From the NCBI GenBank assembly GCA_030063045.1, contig JAQSEB010000145.1:124001-188000 (forward strand): 64,000 nucleotides of DNA, given 5' to 3'. The translations under genes were made by a program, and so were the position numbers. The notes beneath the pieces were generated by a model. It was not told the origin of the DNA, made no database searches, and worked only from the letters and a program-made list of their open reading frames with translations. How positions within the stretch are numbered: the first letter of the stretch is position 1; each line of letters starts with the position of its first letter. This DNA is from Pratylenchus scribneri (lineage: Eukaryota; Nematoda; Chromadorea; Rhabditida; Pratylenchidae). Shown one piece after another: positions 1 through 10,492 of this stretch.

Positions 1-190
1 TAATTTTTGTAATTATTTCAAAAAATTTAGTTACTTTTAATGGACTTTTAGGGTACACGGTACACCCTAATTTGTCGCCATTTAACAGAGTAAAAGTCTT
101 TATGAACGGTTTTTTGGGTATAATTCGACCAATTATGAATCATTTACAATAAAATTAATATCAATGGATAGCCAAGAGATTATTCTTTAA
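1..190. mobile_element. Right end of a truncated palindromic MITE
   Basis: The stretch around 150-178, ending in GGATAGCCAA, matches the right terminal repeat of the element at 41803-41977 (ATTAATATCATTTGATAGCC). The left part of this copy lies outside the window or is degraded. No coding content is seen here. Confidence 0.45.
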
Positions 191-436
191 TTTGATACAA
201 AAAACATTAAATTGGCTTATTGTTTAGGCCCTGGCGAATTATTTTAAACGGCGACAAGTTGGGTCGACGACAAATTGTGCGATATAAATTGGACTGTTCC
301 CCACCTTTAGGGCATTTGTTAGGACAACACTTTCTCTATTTAGTATTTCTTGTTTCCTTGTTGGGCATGGCAAAAAATTACCTAAGGGCTCAGTGATAAT
401 ATTTTGCAAATATTCTAATAAATATTTGTACAACAG

Positions 437-1663
437 ACTAGGCACCCGTTTCCTCCACAATTTGGGTATTGATCAATTTTTGGAATCGGATGAAATGACG
501 CTGGAAATGATCCAAAGTGGAAAGGCGTTGGTTTCGCTGGAACGAAATCGACTGAACCGAATTCGGGGCAAAGAAGGAAGGAATGAAGCATGGCAGCGAG
601 CTGGAAGGTCAACAACAAACAATGAATCCACATCATCAAATGTGGAATTCCATCGGATTGATAATTTAATTTATGATGAAGACCATCGGTCATTTGTTGG
701 ATTAAATTCAGAAGAAAGTTTGGAACAAATGGGATCGGAACAAGCAAATGTAAATATTTTATTATTTTTTGTGGGATTTAATTTAATTTAAGTTTGAAAA
801 AAAAATAATTATTTTTGGGATGTTATAAATTAGAATATCTCTGATATTTTTAGCATTTAGGTGAGGGGGCATGCCAATGCCAACACTTACAAATGAGTTT
901 GATCTATTACCCGTATTTATTCTATTAGAAGCCCACATTGGCTTGTAAATTTCAGAGGCTCTCTAATAAGTTGGGCTTCAAAAAGGTGGCCTAATAAATT
1001 TCAGCAGAGGAGGAAAATGCGTTAAAAAATAAAAAATTTTTGATAAAATTTGCAACAAACCAGAACATGTTTTTAGGATTCAAAATATGTTTTTAGGATT
1101 CAAAAAAATTTTTTTCAACATTTTTTTACAATTACGACATGTTTTCATGGCCTCAATATGTTATTAAGACAATAAATATATTTTTACTATATATTTTTCC
1201 AATTCAAAACACATTTTTATAAATCAAAACATGTTTTTCCATCCAAAAAAATCTTCATAGAATTTTAAAAATCAAAGAAAAAAAAAATTTGAAAAGGGGT
1301 GGGTTTCAAGTAGAATAAATCCGGTTTATTATTAATGATAAATGTTGTAGTTGTGCTTATCAAGATTATTGGCATAGATATTAGTTGGAAAAAATGGCAG
1401 AAAAATTCATGTTTAGCAACACTCGAATTACTAATGAGGATGGAAAAATTTTAAGCAAAAAAAAAGTAGAAAAATTCTATTTTCGGAACATTTTTATACA
1501 ATTACCATCAAGTTTAACATAGTTTTTCTTAATTTTTCTTTTTAAGGTTTTGCATTCTTCTACAAGACAAGGAGGGTCCAGCAGCAGCAATGGCAGCAAG
1601 AATTTAACGAAGGATGAAATTTTAATAAATTTGAGTCCACAAAATATTTTTGATGACCTTTAA
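437..1663 (+). CDS. Unidentified protein, last two exons (5' end missing)
   Basis: Two exons join in phase 0. Exon A (about 437-749) follows an acceptor ending in ACAACAG and stops at the donor GTAAAT. Exon B (1547-1663) follows a T-rich tract ending TTTTTAAG and ends in TAA. The peptide is hydrophilic and rich in Glu, Asn and Ser, with a Ser run (GGSSSSNGSKN) near the C-terminus. No transmembrane segment or known domain is visible. There is no convincing start, so the first exons are probably upstream of the window or were displaced by the MITE at its left edge. I do not recognise the family. Support comes from the matching exon phases and from amino-acid composition that differs from the surrounding AT-rich DNA. 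Confidence 0.5.
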
Positions 1664-2334
1664 TATATTTCTTTTTGATTCAATTTTATTGTACTTAAAA
1701 AATGTATGAAATTCATTGGAAAAAATTATGGTTTATAAATAGATTATAAATTTTATCGTTAATTTTTGATTGAAAAATGGCACTAAAATAAGGCATAGCG
1801 CCAAATCGGGCTGAATGATTTGGAAAGAGATAATGATGTGCGATGAATTCATTAGGCATATTTGAAGGAATGAGACAAAATTCATCCAAACCGCCTTTTG
1901 TCGGCAAAGAATCCTACTGTACCCTCCACTTTTTGCCCAATCGCATTGTCACCCCATCAATCAAACATTGCCCGAATCTGCCTTTTTAAAACAGCCAAAT
2001 TCCCCATTAAATGTTCACTTTTTCGCCCACCTTCCCCTAACAATCCAATAAAATTAATATTTTCTTTTACTTTTGTAAAATTTGCCTAGAGCAATAACCA
2101 ATAATATTTGAATATTTCCTATCTAATCTAGGTATATTAATGAGAAAAAATTGGCTGAAGATGAACATAAATAGTAAATGAATGGAATTTGGGTACTGCT
2201 GCGCAGATTAAATAAATGGCCAAAATTTTATAGGGAAAACACTTTCCCTGCGGACTCTTCCATTTTTTGGTCCTTTCTCTCTTGGCTTGGCTTTTTCCTT
2301 TTTATCGACTAATATTTTTGCTCTTTGTTTTGTG
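1664..2334. other. Intergenic DNA, no gene seen
   Basis: AT-rich spacer. Short open frames at 1713-2090 occur on both strands with no splice context or recognisable motif. Further upstream, 905-990 (inside the first gene's intron) holds an imperfect inverted motif around TTAGAAGCCCA that recurs near 52650, so it is probably a small repeat. Confidence 0.4.
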
Positions 2335-2552
2335 CATAGAGGAGGAGGAATATTGATGGACGAAATAAAGCTGCTGGAAAGATAGAAGAAGTGAAAAGGA
2401 AATGGAAGACAGTGTAATGGAAATATGGAGCATTTTTGCTGTTTATTTGGTTGGGAAGAGTGGGGAAATTGGGGCCTTTTTGTGCCCTTCCAACGCATCT
2501 GCAATTTGCCCCCATTCACCCATTAAATTCCCTCTTTTCCCTTGTCATATTC
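2335..2552 (+). promoter_or_regulatory. Shared upstream region of the SL2-type RNA gene
   Basis: About 110 bp directly upstream of the SL2-type leader are nearly identical to the region upstream of the SL1 gene at 3750: the block TTTGGTTGGGAAGAGTGGGG, then GCCCTTCCAACGCATCTGC, then a CCCCCATTCACCCAT block. Weaker similarity extends to about 2335. In nematodes SL RNA genes use snRNA-type promoters with a proximal sequence element at roughly -50 to -65. The shared block is the natural candidate here, but the element itself is not pinpointed. Confidence 0.6.
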
Positions 2553-2662
2553 GGTTTTAACCCAGTACTAAAAGGTACTTGGCGTTCCTGACCGGGGAAA
2601 CCTGTGTTAAGGACAAAAACTGTACTTTTTGGAACTTGCCTCCGGGGTTATCCGGGGGCTTA
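2553..2662 (+). ncRNA. SL2-type spliced leader RNA gene
   Basis: The first 22 nt begin GGTTTTAACCCAGT and end AAAAG, closely resembling the C. elegans SL2 leader, and are followed at once by a GT donor (GTACTT) at 2575. Downstream lie a C/G-rich internal hairpin region (2585-2612), an Sm-like site ACTTTTTGGAA (2624-2634) and a terminal stem of about 8 bp (2638-2659, GCCTCCGG paired with CCGGGGGC). This order and the length of about 110 nt match nematode SL RNAs: 22-nt leader, splice donor, stem-loops, Sm site, 3' stem. The product would be an Sm-class snRNP that donates its leader in trans, typically to downstream operon genes. The 3' end is estimated from the hairpin. Confidence 0.8.
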
Positions 2663-2975
2663 AAAGATAAAATAATAGTTTTAATTTGCGAAAAGAAATT
2701 GGGGAAGTTTGTTAAACTTGTGTCCATTAATAATAAATGCGACGAAACATAAGAGGTCTTTAAATAATAATTCAAAAGAAAAAAATTAATAATAATTATT
2801 ATAATTATTATTTACTAATTGTTTTTAAATATTAATTGAAAATAAAATAAACGCACTATAAATCATAAAATGATTTTTTATTTGTTTAACAAGTTATTCA
2901 ATTTTTAACATTTTCGAATTAATCTGACAAAAAAACTAAAACTGGTAAATTTTCTACAAATTAGATAAATATTTA

Positions 2976-3084
2976 AGCACCACCCAAACCCAACTATGTT
3001 GGGCAATGCAATTCCAAAATTTATTCCAAACCACTTAAAAGAGGGTAGGAAACATTAAATACCTCTAACTTGGGTAATTAAACC
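2976..3084 (-). ncRNA. SL1-type spliced leader RNA gene (variant leader)
   Basis: Read on the minus strand, 3084-3063 is a 22-nt leader that begins GGTTTAATTACCCAAG and differs from canonical SL1 only at position 19 (A for T). A GT donor follows. Next come the spacer TTTAATGTTTCCTACCC, a short stem, the Sm site AATTTTGGAA (plus-strand 3013-3022) and a perfect CCCAAC/GTTGGG hairpin near the 3' end. It is the diverging partner of the SL1 gene at 3750 and shares over 300 bp of upstream sequence with it. The transcript would be about 109 nt. The position-19 change may make this a distinct leader or mark a decaying copy. Confidence 0.82.
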
Positions 3085-3749
3085 GAAGATGAAGGGGAAA
3101 AGAGGGAATTTGATGGGTGAATGGGGGCAAATTGCAGATGCGTTGGAAGGGCACAAAAAGGTCCCAATTTCCACACTCTTCCCGACCAAATATACAGACA
3201 AATGCTACAAATTTCCAACACACTGTCTTCCATCCCCTTCACTTATTCCTATGAATTTATATAGCAATATTTCGCCCATCTCAATTATTCCCTCCAACTA
3301 TGGCTGCTTGACGCTACCCTATCGATATCGATATTCAAAAGAGTAGAGTTTCAAAAGTGTCAGTCAGCAGCTCAGCAGTACATACATCCATATCCATCCG
3401 CCATCCCCCATTCTCAACCACTTTTTATTCCATAGCGGAATAATAGGTGGGCGATTTAGAGAAGAAGAATTTTGATGAGAAGAATGTGCAATTCAACTAC
3501 ATGAAAGGGAAAACATTTCTGCCTTTAAATATATAAATGCTTGATGGAGGAAAAATGAGAAATATTGCAGGGGAAATTCAACAGAAAAAGAAGTGAAAGG
3601 GAATGAAAGTAGTGTGCTGTAAATGTGTAGCTTTGTCTGTTTATTTGGTTGGGAAGAGTGGGGAAATTGGGGCCTTTTTGTGCCCTTCCAACGCATCTGC
3701 AATTTGCCCCCATTCACCCATCAAATTCCCTCTTTTTCCCTTCATCTTC
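3085..3749. promoter_or_regulatory. Bidirectional inverted-repeat promoter region between two SL1 RNA genes
   Basis: 3085-3300 and 3545-3749 are inverted copies of one another, with the best conservation in the 110 bp next to each leader (GGGCACAAAAAGG and the GATGCGTTGGAAGGGCAC region). The loop at 3300-3545 is unrelated. The same block precedes the SL2-type gene at 2553. Conservation in three copies suggests a shared snRNA-type promoter, but could also simply reflect recent duplication. Confidence 0.6.
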
Positions 3750-3850
3750 GGTTTAATTACCCAAGTTTGAGGTACTTAATGTTTCCTACCCACTTTTGAG
3801 TGGTTTGGAATAAATTTTGGAATTGCATTGCCCATAAATGGGTGGTGCTT
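3750..3850 (+). ncRNA. SL1 spliced leader RNA gene
   Basis: 3750-3771 match the canonical 22-nt nematode SL1 leader throughout (GGTTTAATTACCCAAG plus TTTGAG), followed by the GT donor at 3772. The body holds a CCCACTTTTGAGTGG stem-loop (3789-3803), an AATTTTGGAA Sm site (3813-3822, the same core as in C. elegans SL1 RNA) and a terminal GCCCATAAATGGGT hairpin with flanking GCA/TGC pairing. Length is about 101 nt. The product is the SL1 snRNP RNA that supplies the 5' end of many trans-spliced mRNAs. No 5S rRNA gene is seen nearby, although SL1 genes are often interspersed with 5S rDNA in nematodes. Confidence 0.9.
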
Positions 3851-4794
3851 AAAATCAAACAATAAAATTGTCTAGAATTTTGTTCAATTGTTACTAATAA
3901 TTAAAAATTGTGAAAATATCAATTTTTTTCTTCTTCTCGCAACATTCTTTATGTATAAATAATCCCTACTCCTTCTTTCTTAAATGCTCAAAAAACTCGT
4001 TGATCCATAGCAAAGTTCATTCATTCGAATTTGTTTTTAACTCCATAAATTAAATATCCCTAATCATTTTTCAACTATTGGTGAAATTTTGGAAAAAAAA
4101 TGAGAAAATATAAAATTATCAATAAAATTATGGAAATTAGAGTTCAAAAAAATTTTTTCAGGTCAAAAACTTATTTTTGAGACCATTTATAACCCATCAA
4201 ATAAACACAAAAAGCTATCTGCTAATTTTTAATTAATAAATTTTAAAATCACGCAGAATTTTTAGTATTTTTAAGCGGAGCAGAAGCGCCGCTCCGCGTC
4301 CCAAAAATTGCTTAAACCGGTTAGGTTTATATAGGCAAAACTTTTCAATGCTTAAAATTCAAGCAAAATATCAAACCGAATGGGGGAAATAATTAAAAGA
4401 GAAGCAAACAAATGGACCAAAATACCACAGAGAACTCTGCCCTCACATTTCCTCTTGTCCCTTTGCTTTCTCGCCGCCATTCATTCCCAATCTGCCATTT
4501 TTTAGCAAATTTTATTCTCTGGCTACCACTGCCATTGAAGCTTTTAATCTCTGTCCAGCAGATGCTATTCACAAATTTTTTGCATTCTTCTTTTCACTAA
4601 ATTTATAAAGAGTGGTTAAAGACGGAGGCAGTGGGCAATGAAGAAGCCGAGTGAAGAGTAAATTGGTAATGGGGTTCACTCTTATTCTTTTTTTTGCCTT
4701 CTCTCTTCATTATACAAAATTTACTTTAACCCAATAAAGAAGTGGCTGGCTAGTTGGGAGATGCCCAGTTTTTCCTGAATTATAAAAGGTATTG
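3851..4794. other. Intergenic DNA, no gene seen
   Basis: AT-rich spacer downstream of the SL1 gene. A short GC-rich patch with internal pairing (AAGCGGAGC...GCTCCGC) lies near 4273-4300. The open frame near 4412-4600 has no splice context. Nothing else is supported. Confidence 0.4.
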
Positions 4795-5131
4795 TTTTTT
4801 TGCAGACAAAACAGTTTTTGGCTTCTAATAAATCAGAAACTGGTTTTAGGCCCCACAAACCTTATACCATTTTGTAGATCTCATCGAGACACATCGAATG
4901 GTAAATAATTTGACAAGTTTGGGCCAAAATTAAATTTTTAAACCAAAAAGCTTAAATATGATTAAACTGTTTAACTCACTCAATTTTGGTTTAAACTAAT
5001 AAGAATTATATTTGTAAAAAGACGCATCTCGATGAGATGATATCAACAAATTGGTATGAATTTTGTAGGGTCTAAATTCGGTTTCTGATTTATTAGAAAT
5101 CAAAAAGCTGATTTGTCCGCTAAAAAATTTT
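4795..5131. mobile_element. Palindromic MITE, family 1
   Basis: The left half (TTTTTGGCTTCTAATAAATC... then TAGATCTCATCGAGACACAT) is mirrored by the right half (GCATCTCGATGAGATGATAT... then GATTTATTAGAAATCAAAAA). A second copy sits at 40916-41282. There is no coding capacity; it is a foldback or MITE-type element of about 337 bp. Confidence 0.7.
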
Positions 5132-5722
5132 CCGAATTATAATAATTTTTTCTTGAAAATTAGCATTTTATTTTTTGTCTTTTTTGTAATTAAAACCATT
5201 CGGAATTTATATTTTTCTGCTTGATTTAACATAAATTTTCTAAATCTGCTGACATCAACATATTTTTTATAGAGTATATTTACTTTACCTTTTGTAATTA
5301 TTTTGTTTCCCAAATCATTCCCAAATCCCAACTCCTTTACACAATTTGGTTTTGATGTTTATTCGAAAATAATTTATCCAAAAAAATAGCAGAGAATGAG
5401 TGATTGATAATTGGTGAAAATTAATTAAATTGGATAAATTTTATTTAAAATTCATCAAAATTAATGTTTGATTGAATTCATCCTTTGCTGGCTTTTATTG
5501 CCATCATTTCCATATTCCTCCTATTCAAGGACACATTTGAATTCCTTGAATTGCCATGAATCTTTCATAAAATTTGTGCGGACAGATTCGCCTGGGTAGA
5601 ATAAACTGACAGCCGGAAAAATTTCAATTGAGGCAAATTTTGCGGGTAATTCAGCTTTTCCTTAATTTGAAAAAAAATATTTAGAAAAAAAAAACATTTT
5701 ACGGAAGAAATTTAATTACAAA
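5132..5722. other. Intergenic DNA, no gene seen
   Basis: AT-rich spacer between two MITEs. Open frames here are short, Lys/Phe-rich and without splice context. Confidence 0.35.
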
Positions 5723-6110
5723 GGATGGTATTTAATTTGACGATTGAAAATGGCGAAAAAATATTGAAAATGGCGAAAAATTATTGAAAATGGCGAAAAG
5801 TTTATAACGGTCTATCCTAGACCCCCAAATCTTATACCCAATCGATAGATCTCGTCAAAACGCATCTATTGATATATATTTTGTCGTGGTTTGATAAAAA
5901 ATTAATGGTTTTAAACGACTTAAACCATTTTATGAGTTTTGGTTCAAAACCAATTAAACCATGACAAATTTTATACCAATTGATGCGTCTTGACGAGCTC
6001 TATCCAATGGTATATGGTTTGTGAATTTTGGGCAAACCAACAAACCGTTATAAACTTTTCGCCATTTTCAATGTTTTTTTCGCCATTTTAAATATTTCCC
6101 ATTTACAAAA
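5723..6110. mobile_element. Palindromic MITE, family 2
   Basis: It starts GGATGGTATTTAAT, continues with tandem GAAAATGGCGAAAA motifs, and has a highly conserved inverted core (GATAGATCTCGTC / GACGAGCTCTATC) ending in CGCCATTTTAAAT. Related copies are near 8800-9410, 30934-31299 and 63040-63289. Confidence 0.7.
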
Positions 6111-6111
6111 A

Positions 6112-6287
6112 TTTTTTTGTGTCGAAAAATATTATATTTTTTAGGCCATATAACTTGGCCAAAACTAGGTATTAGGGCTCAGGGTTAGGTTCAGGGCAGG
6201 ATGGGATTCTTAAAGAAGTCTGATTTAGCCAAATTATATTGCCTCAAAAAATATAATATTTTTCGACATTGAAAAATTTGGGTAAAT
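6112..6287. mobile_element. Palindromic MITE, family 3
   Basis: GTGTCGAAAAATATTATAT ... GGCCATATAACTTGGCC is mirrored by GCCTCAAAAAATATAATAT ... TTTTTCGACA. Copies or fragments recur at 8720-9640 (outer shell), 29390-29520, 42090-42230, 46140-46570 and 47500-47960. Confidence 0.65.
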
Positions 6288-6291
6288 TCAA

Positions 6292-9200
6292 TCATTTTTT
6301 CTTTGTTTTACCCAGCAATTTGCCATTCCACGTGGCAAAACATTCCATTTTGGAATTTGGCAGATGGATTATGCCGACACCAACGAAATCCCCTTGATTG
6401 AACCATTCAGCAACATTTCCGAATTCTCTCTTGAATCCATTAATTCGACATTCTCCTTTGTGCCAAATTCCAATTGAATTTTCTATTTTTCCAAGCCATT
6501 TGCCTTCCATTGGAAATTGTTCGTCGCAAAAGCCAATGAAAATACCGTCTTCCTTGCCACTATAAATAATCAATTATTTAAATTAATTTATTGAGAATAT
6601 TTGTAAAAAATTTTTGCCATTTTCTAATTCTAAATTTATTTTTTTAAGTTCATTATTAGGGCATAGATTTATATTGACGAAAAATTCCGAAATATTGCTG
6701 AAAATATTAATCAAAAATTGCAAAAATATTTGCGAAAATGGCAAAATATTGATGAAATAATTGGTGAAAATTTTAAAAAAACGATAAATTTTTCAGCAAA
6801 AAATTTTAAAATTCATATCAAAAAATAAAATTTTTATAAATATTGATAAATTAAAAATATCAAAAATCAATTTTCTGATTGTTTTTTTTTTCAAAATATT
6901 CCAAAATCAATTTTTTTTCACTATTTTTTTCAAATTCGAAAAATTTTCACAATTTTATTAAAATTTTTTAATTTTTTATAAATTATAAAATTTAGTAAAA
7001 ATATTCAAAAATTTGATGAAATGACCAAAAATTTCCGATATATTGATATAAATATTGACGGCCAAAAAATGGCAAAATATTGATGCATATTGACAATAAT
7101 ATCATTAAAATCAACAAAAACATATTTTTCGTTGGTTTATACAACTATTTTATTATATCAATAAAAATCCCTTCTCTAATCATTTAAAACTAAAATTTTC
7201 AATTTTTTTTAAATAAAATTATAAAATGAAATTATAATTTACCCTTCTGGTTTATCGAGAATTTGCACTTCATAATAGAATGCAATTGTTGGTTTTTTAT
7301 TCAAATTGAACATTGGAATTGGCATAATTGATTGAACAGTGTTCCATCCTAAAATAAAAATTAAATTTAAAATAAGGTTTTTTAAATTTTACCTCGAATT
7401 CTAGCAGCCGAATGTTTTACCACAAATCCTCCCTCCGAGATGTTCAATTTACTTCCTTTCGGTCCATTCATTTCGTATTCATTGGAATTATATTTGATCC
7501 AATGAATTCCATCAATTTGTTCCATCATACTCAACTGAAATATTATGCAATAAATATTCATTACTAGGGTTGGGATTTTTATAGAAATCAATATTTTGCG
7601 AATCTAAAATAGCTTGAAACACACAAAAAACATGTTGTTTTACTTTTAATCATTTTTGGCCATCAATATTTATGTCAATATTTCGGGATTTTTTTGGCCA
7701 TTTTTAGTCAATATTTTCAGATTTTTGAAGAATTTTTTTAGTAAATTTTAGTTTTTAATAAAAAAAATTGAAAATTTTGGAACTTTTTTAAAAAATTATT
7801 TTCAAAATTTTTTCATTTTTTAAAGAAATTTAAAAAATTGATTTTATCATTTTTAAAAAATTTATTAATGTTTATAAAAAATTGAATTTTTTTGCAATTG
7901 AAATTTTTAAAATTTTCCGAATAAAAATTTGTGAATTAGACTAATTTATGATTGTGAGTTAAGAAAAAATTTTTTGAAATTTTTGAGAAAATATAACATT
8001 TTTAAAAATTATTTCATCAATATTTCATCAAAATTTTGCTTATATTTGGCCATATTTATGTAAATATTTTATACCAATATTTCAGGATTTTTCATCAATA
8101 AAATTCCCAGCCCTAATCATTATTTACAATTATCATAAAAAATGGAAGAATAATGGTGTTTTGTAAAGTAAAAAATTTACCAAACAAATGAATTATTCGA
8201 AAATTATTGATTGATATATATCGAAAATTAAAAAATTAAATAATACAAAATTTTTTGAATTTAACAAATTTTTAAAAAATTGCCAATCGAAGGATAAAAA
8301 ATGAAAAATTCATTTTAATCCAAGTAAAATTAGTCACATTTTTAGTTTCCCACCTCATCAATTCGCTCCTCCAATTCTCGAGTCTTTTCCTTCAATTTTG
8401 CATTCTCTGCCACCAATTCATCAATTTTATGGCATTTCTCGACAATTTTCCCTTCTAATTCGGCATTTTTCCCATCAATTTGTGCTTTCAATTTGGCCAT
8501 GTCCATATCCATTTGGATCAATAAATGTCCTTTTGCCGCCAATTCTTCCTTAATTTTTCCATTTTCCTTGCTAATCGCCAAAATTTCTTTCTCCATTTTG
8601 CCAAATTCTTTTCCCATTTGCCAGCTCATTTGCACCATTCCCGAGTCCGATTGATCCATATTTTTGGTCTTATTCATGACCAAATCCTACATTTAAGCGA
8701 TTAAATATTTAATTCTTTTTAGGAGTCTATTAATTTGCCCAAAAAAAGAATTAATTTACCGAAATTTTTCGTGTCGTAAAATATTATAATTTTGAGGATA
8801 GTATTTAATTTACCGAATAAATTATTGAAAATGCCGAATAAAGTAATAATAGATTTTAACGGTTTTACCCATTGGATAGATCTCGTCAAGACGCATCGAA
8901 AGTTATATATTTGGTTGTGTTTTGGCCTAAAATTAAAGGTATTAAACCGTATAAATCATCTTTAAGTTTTTGGTTCAAAACTACTTTAACATTAGTTAAA
9001 CCCAAGCCAAATATATACCATTCGATGCGCCTTGATGATATCTATCGATTGGGGGTACTTATCCAGTTTACATCCCCTTTTTGGGTCACCTTGGAAAAAG
9101 TGAGGAAAAGTGAAGGGTTCCCCCCTTTGGATGTTAGGGTTAGGGTTTGGGTTTAGGATACATTTGAGATGATTTTTACATCATCCCAATCCAATCCCTA

Positions 9201-9775
9201 ACATATTCCTGAATGACCCCAACCCTAAACCTGATGACCCATAGGGGGGGGGGGGGGACCAAGCACTTTCCAAAAAGGGGATGTAAACTGGATAAGTACC
9301 CGATTGGGTATAGGATTTGGGGGTCTAGGACTACTAAACCGCTAAAATCTATTATTACTTTATTCGGCATTTTCAATACTCTATTCGGCATTTTCAATAA
9401 ATTATTCGGCATTTTAAAAATTTCCCTATTTTTGAGGCCATATATCTTTGCCAAATCAGATTTTTTAGGATTCCCTAGCTCTTAACCCCCTAACCCATGC
9501 TTGCCCTGAACCTAACCCTGAGCCCTAATTCCTAGTTATGGACAACTAATATGGCCTCAAAAATATAATATTTCTCGACATAAAAGAATTTGGTTAAATT
9601 AATTATTTTTTGGGTAAATTAATACTTTCCCAATTCTTTTTTATCAAAAATTTACCTCCAATTTTTGAATTTTATCGGCCATTTGCTTCATGTCCATTCC
9701 ATCATTGGATGAAACCACTGTAAAATCGGATTCATTCAACGCATTCTCAACAAAACGACTATTATTTGAATCCAT
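6292..9775 (-). CDS. Coiled-coil + SPRY domain protein
   Basis: Five exons, 322 codons plus stop: 9775-9656, 8686-8354, 7534-7393, 7348-7243, 6559-6292, all phases consistent. The start ATG at 9775 gives MDSNNSRFVENALNESDF. Residues about 60-150 form a long heptad coiled coil rich in Lys, Glu and Met. Residues about 155-320 form a SPRY/B30.2 domain, with the typical order IAFYYEVQIL, then GIFIGF, IGIWHKGE, FGNVAEWFNQGDFVGVGI and CFATWNGKLLG. SPRY domains bind peptide partners, and RanBPM-like and SPRYSEC effectors of plant-parasitic nematodes carry this fold. No signal peptide is visible, which argues against a classical secreted SPRYSEC. Intron 1 hosts nested MITEs and intron 2 is long and AT-rich. 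The domain call is firm; the partner and role are unknown. Confidence 0.85.
8720..9640. mobile_element. Composite MITE block: family 2 inside family 3
   Basis: The outer ends pair as an inverted repeat (ATTAATTTACCGAAATTTTT and AAGAATTTGGTTAAATTAAT, with CGTGTCG / CGACAT inside). Within lies a family-2 copy with its conserved GATAGATCTCGTCAAGACGC core, itself split by the element at 9054-9300. The whole block sits in intron 1 of the SPRY gene. Confidence 0.6.
9054..9300. mobile_element. 247-bp hAT-type MITE with 8-bp TSD
   Basis: Terminal inverted repeats GGTACTTATCCAGTTTACAT (left) and the matching reverse complement ending ATAAGTACC (right) are perfect over about 28 bp. The flanks carry the 8-bp direct duplication CGATTGGG (9046-9053 and 9301-9308). 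The interior includes a run of 14 G (9244-9257). It interrupts an older family-2 MITE. The 8-bp duplication fits hAT-type insertion. Confidence 0.85.
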
Positions 9776-10362
9776 TTTTGTAGAATAATTTGGATGAAAA
9801 TTTTATTCAAATTTGTTATCTGGAAATATTTTGAATTCATGGAAAAAATTTAAAGAATTGAATTTAATGAGATTTAAAAATCAAAAAAAAAATAATTCAA
9901 TGTCGGATTATGCGAAAAATTCTTGGCTAAAGAACATGGGGAACAAATGGAGTCAATTGGAGAAGATGAAACCCAAACGATTTAATTTTATCAGCAATAT
10001 GAACATGAACCGGATTTTTAATTTGACCTATTTTTGTTTGTATCAGATTTGATGAGAAAACCGCATAAATGATGTTTTTTTTTCCATTTTTTTGACGAAA
10101 TTATTTAGACCTTTTTTTACCTATTTTGGCACTTTTTGAGGGTAAAAATGTAATAAAAAGGCAAAAATCACCTATTTTGGGCTTTGAAACCTATTTTAGG
10201 CAAATTTCCGAAAAACCTAGAAACCTATTTTGCGATTTTTTGTGACCTACAAATTCGGTCCCTTTATCAGCAATTTTACTCCTAATAAAGACAAATTCTG
10301 AAAAAAAAAGACAGTAACACAGATTTAAGCTCTGCCTGATTTATTCAAATTGGAATAAAAAG
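9776..10362. other. Intergenic DNA, no gene seen
   Basis: AT-rich. 10105-10250 holds several dispersed copies of ACCTATTTT/AACCTATTTT, suggestive of a degenerate repeat. An open frame at 9813-10052 is Asn/Lys-rich and has no splice support. Confidence 0.35.
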
Positions 10363-10492
10363 AGGAGGTAAAATTGGAATTGGAAGGGAATAAAAATGAC
10401 CCAAATATTGTGGCGTCCATTTTGAATATTGTGGAATGGATTCGCATTGCCCATGATGATGGAGGATTTGGCGTTGGGAAAATTGCCTCAAG
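10363..10492 (+). pseudogene. Orphan exon-like coding fragment
   Basis: An open frame bounded by a possible AG acceptor (10361-10362) and a clear donor AG|GTAATA (10493). It reads as globular protein (VASILNIVEWIRIAHDDGGF followed by GVGKIASR), quite unlike the Phe/Lys/Asn-rich frames of the surrounding non-coding DNA. No neighbouring exon continues it within several kb on this strand, so it is either a relic of a lost gene or part of a gene I could not assemble. Function unknown. Confidence 0.35.

Noticed and set aside
8872..9485. Open frames on both strands within 8872-9485
   Set aside because: They lie in palindromic MITE sequence and read through terminal repeats; no protein-like content.
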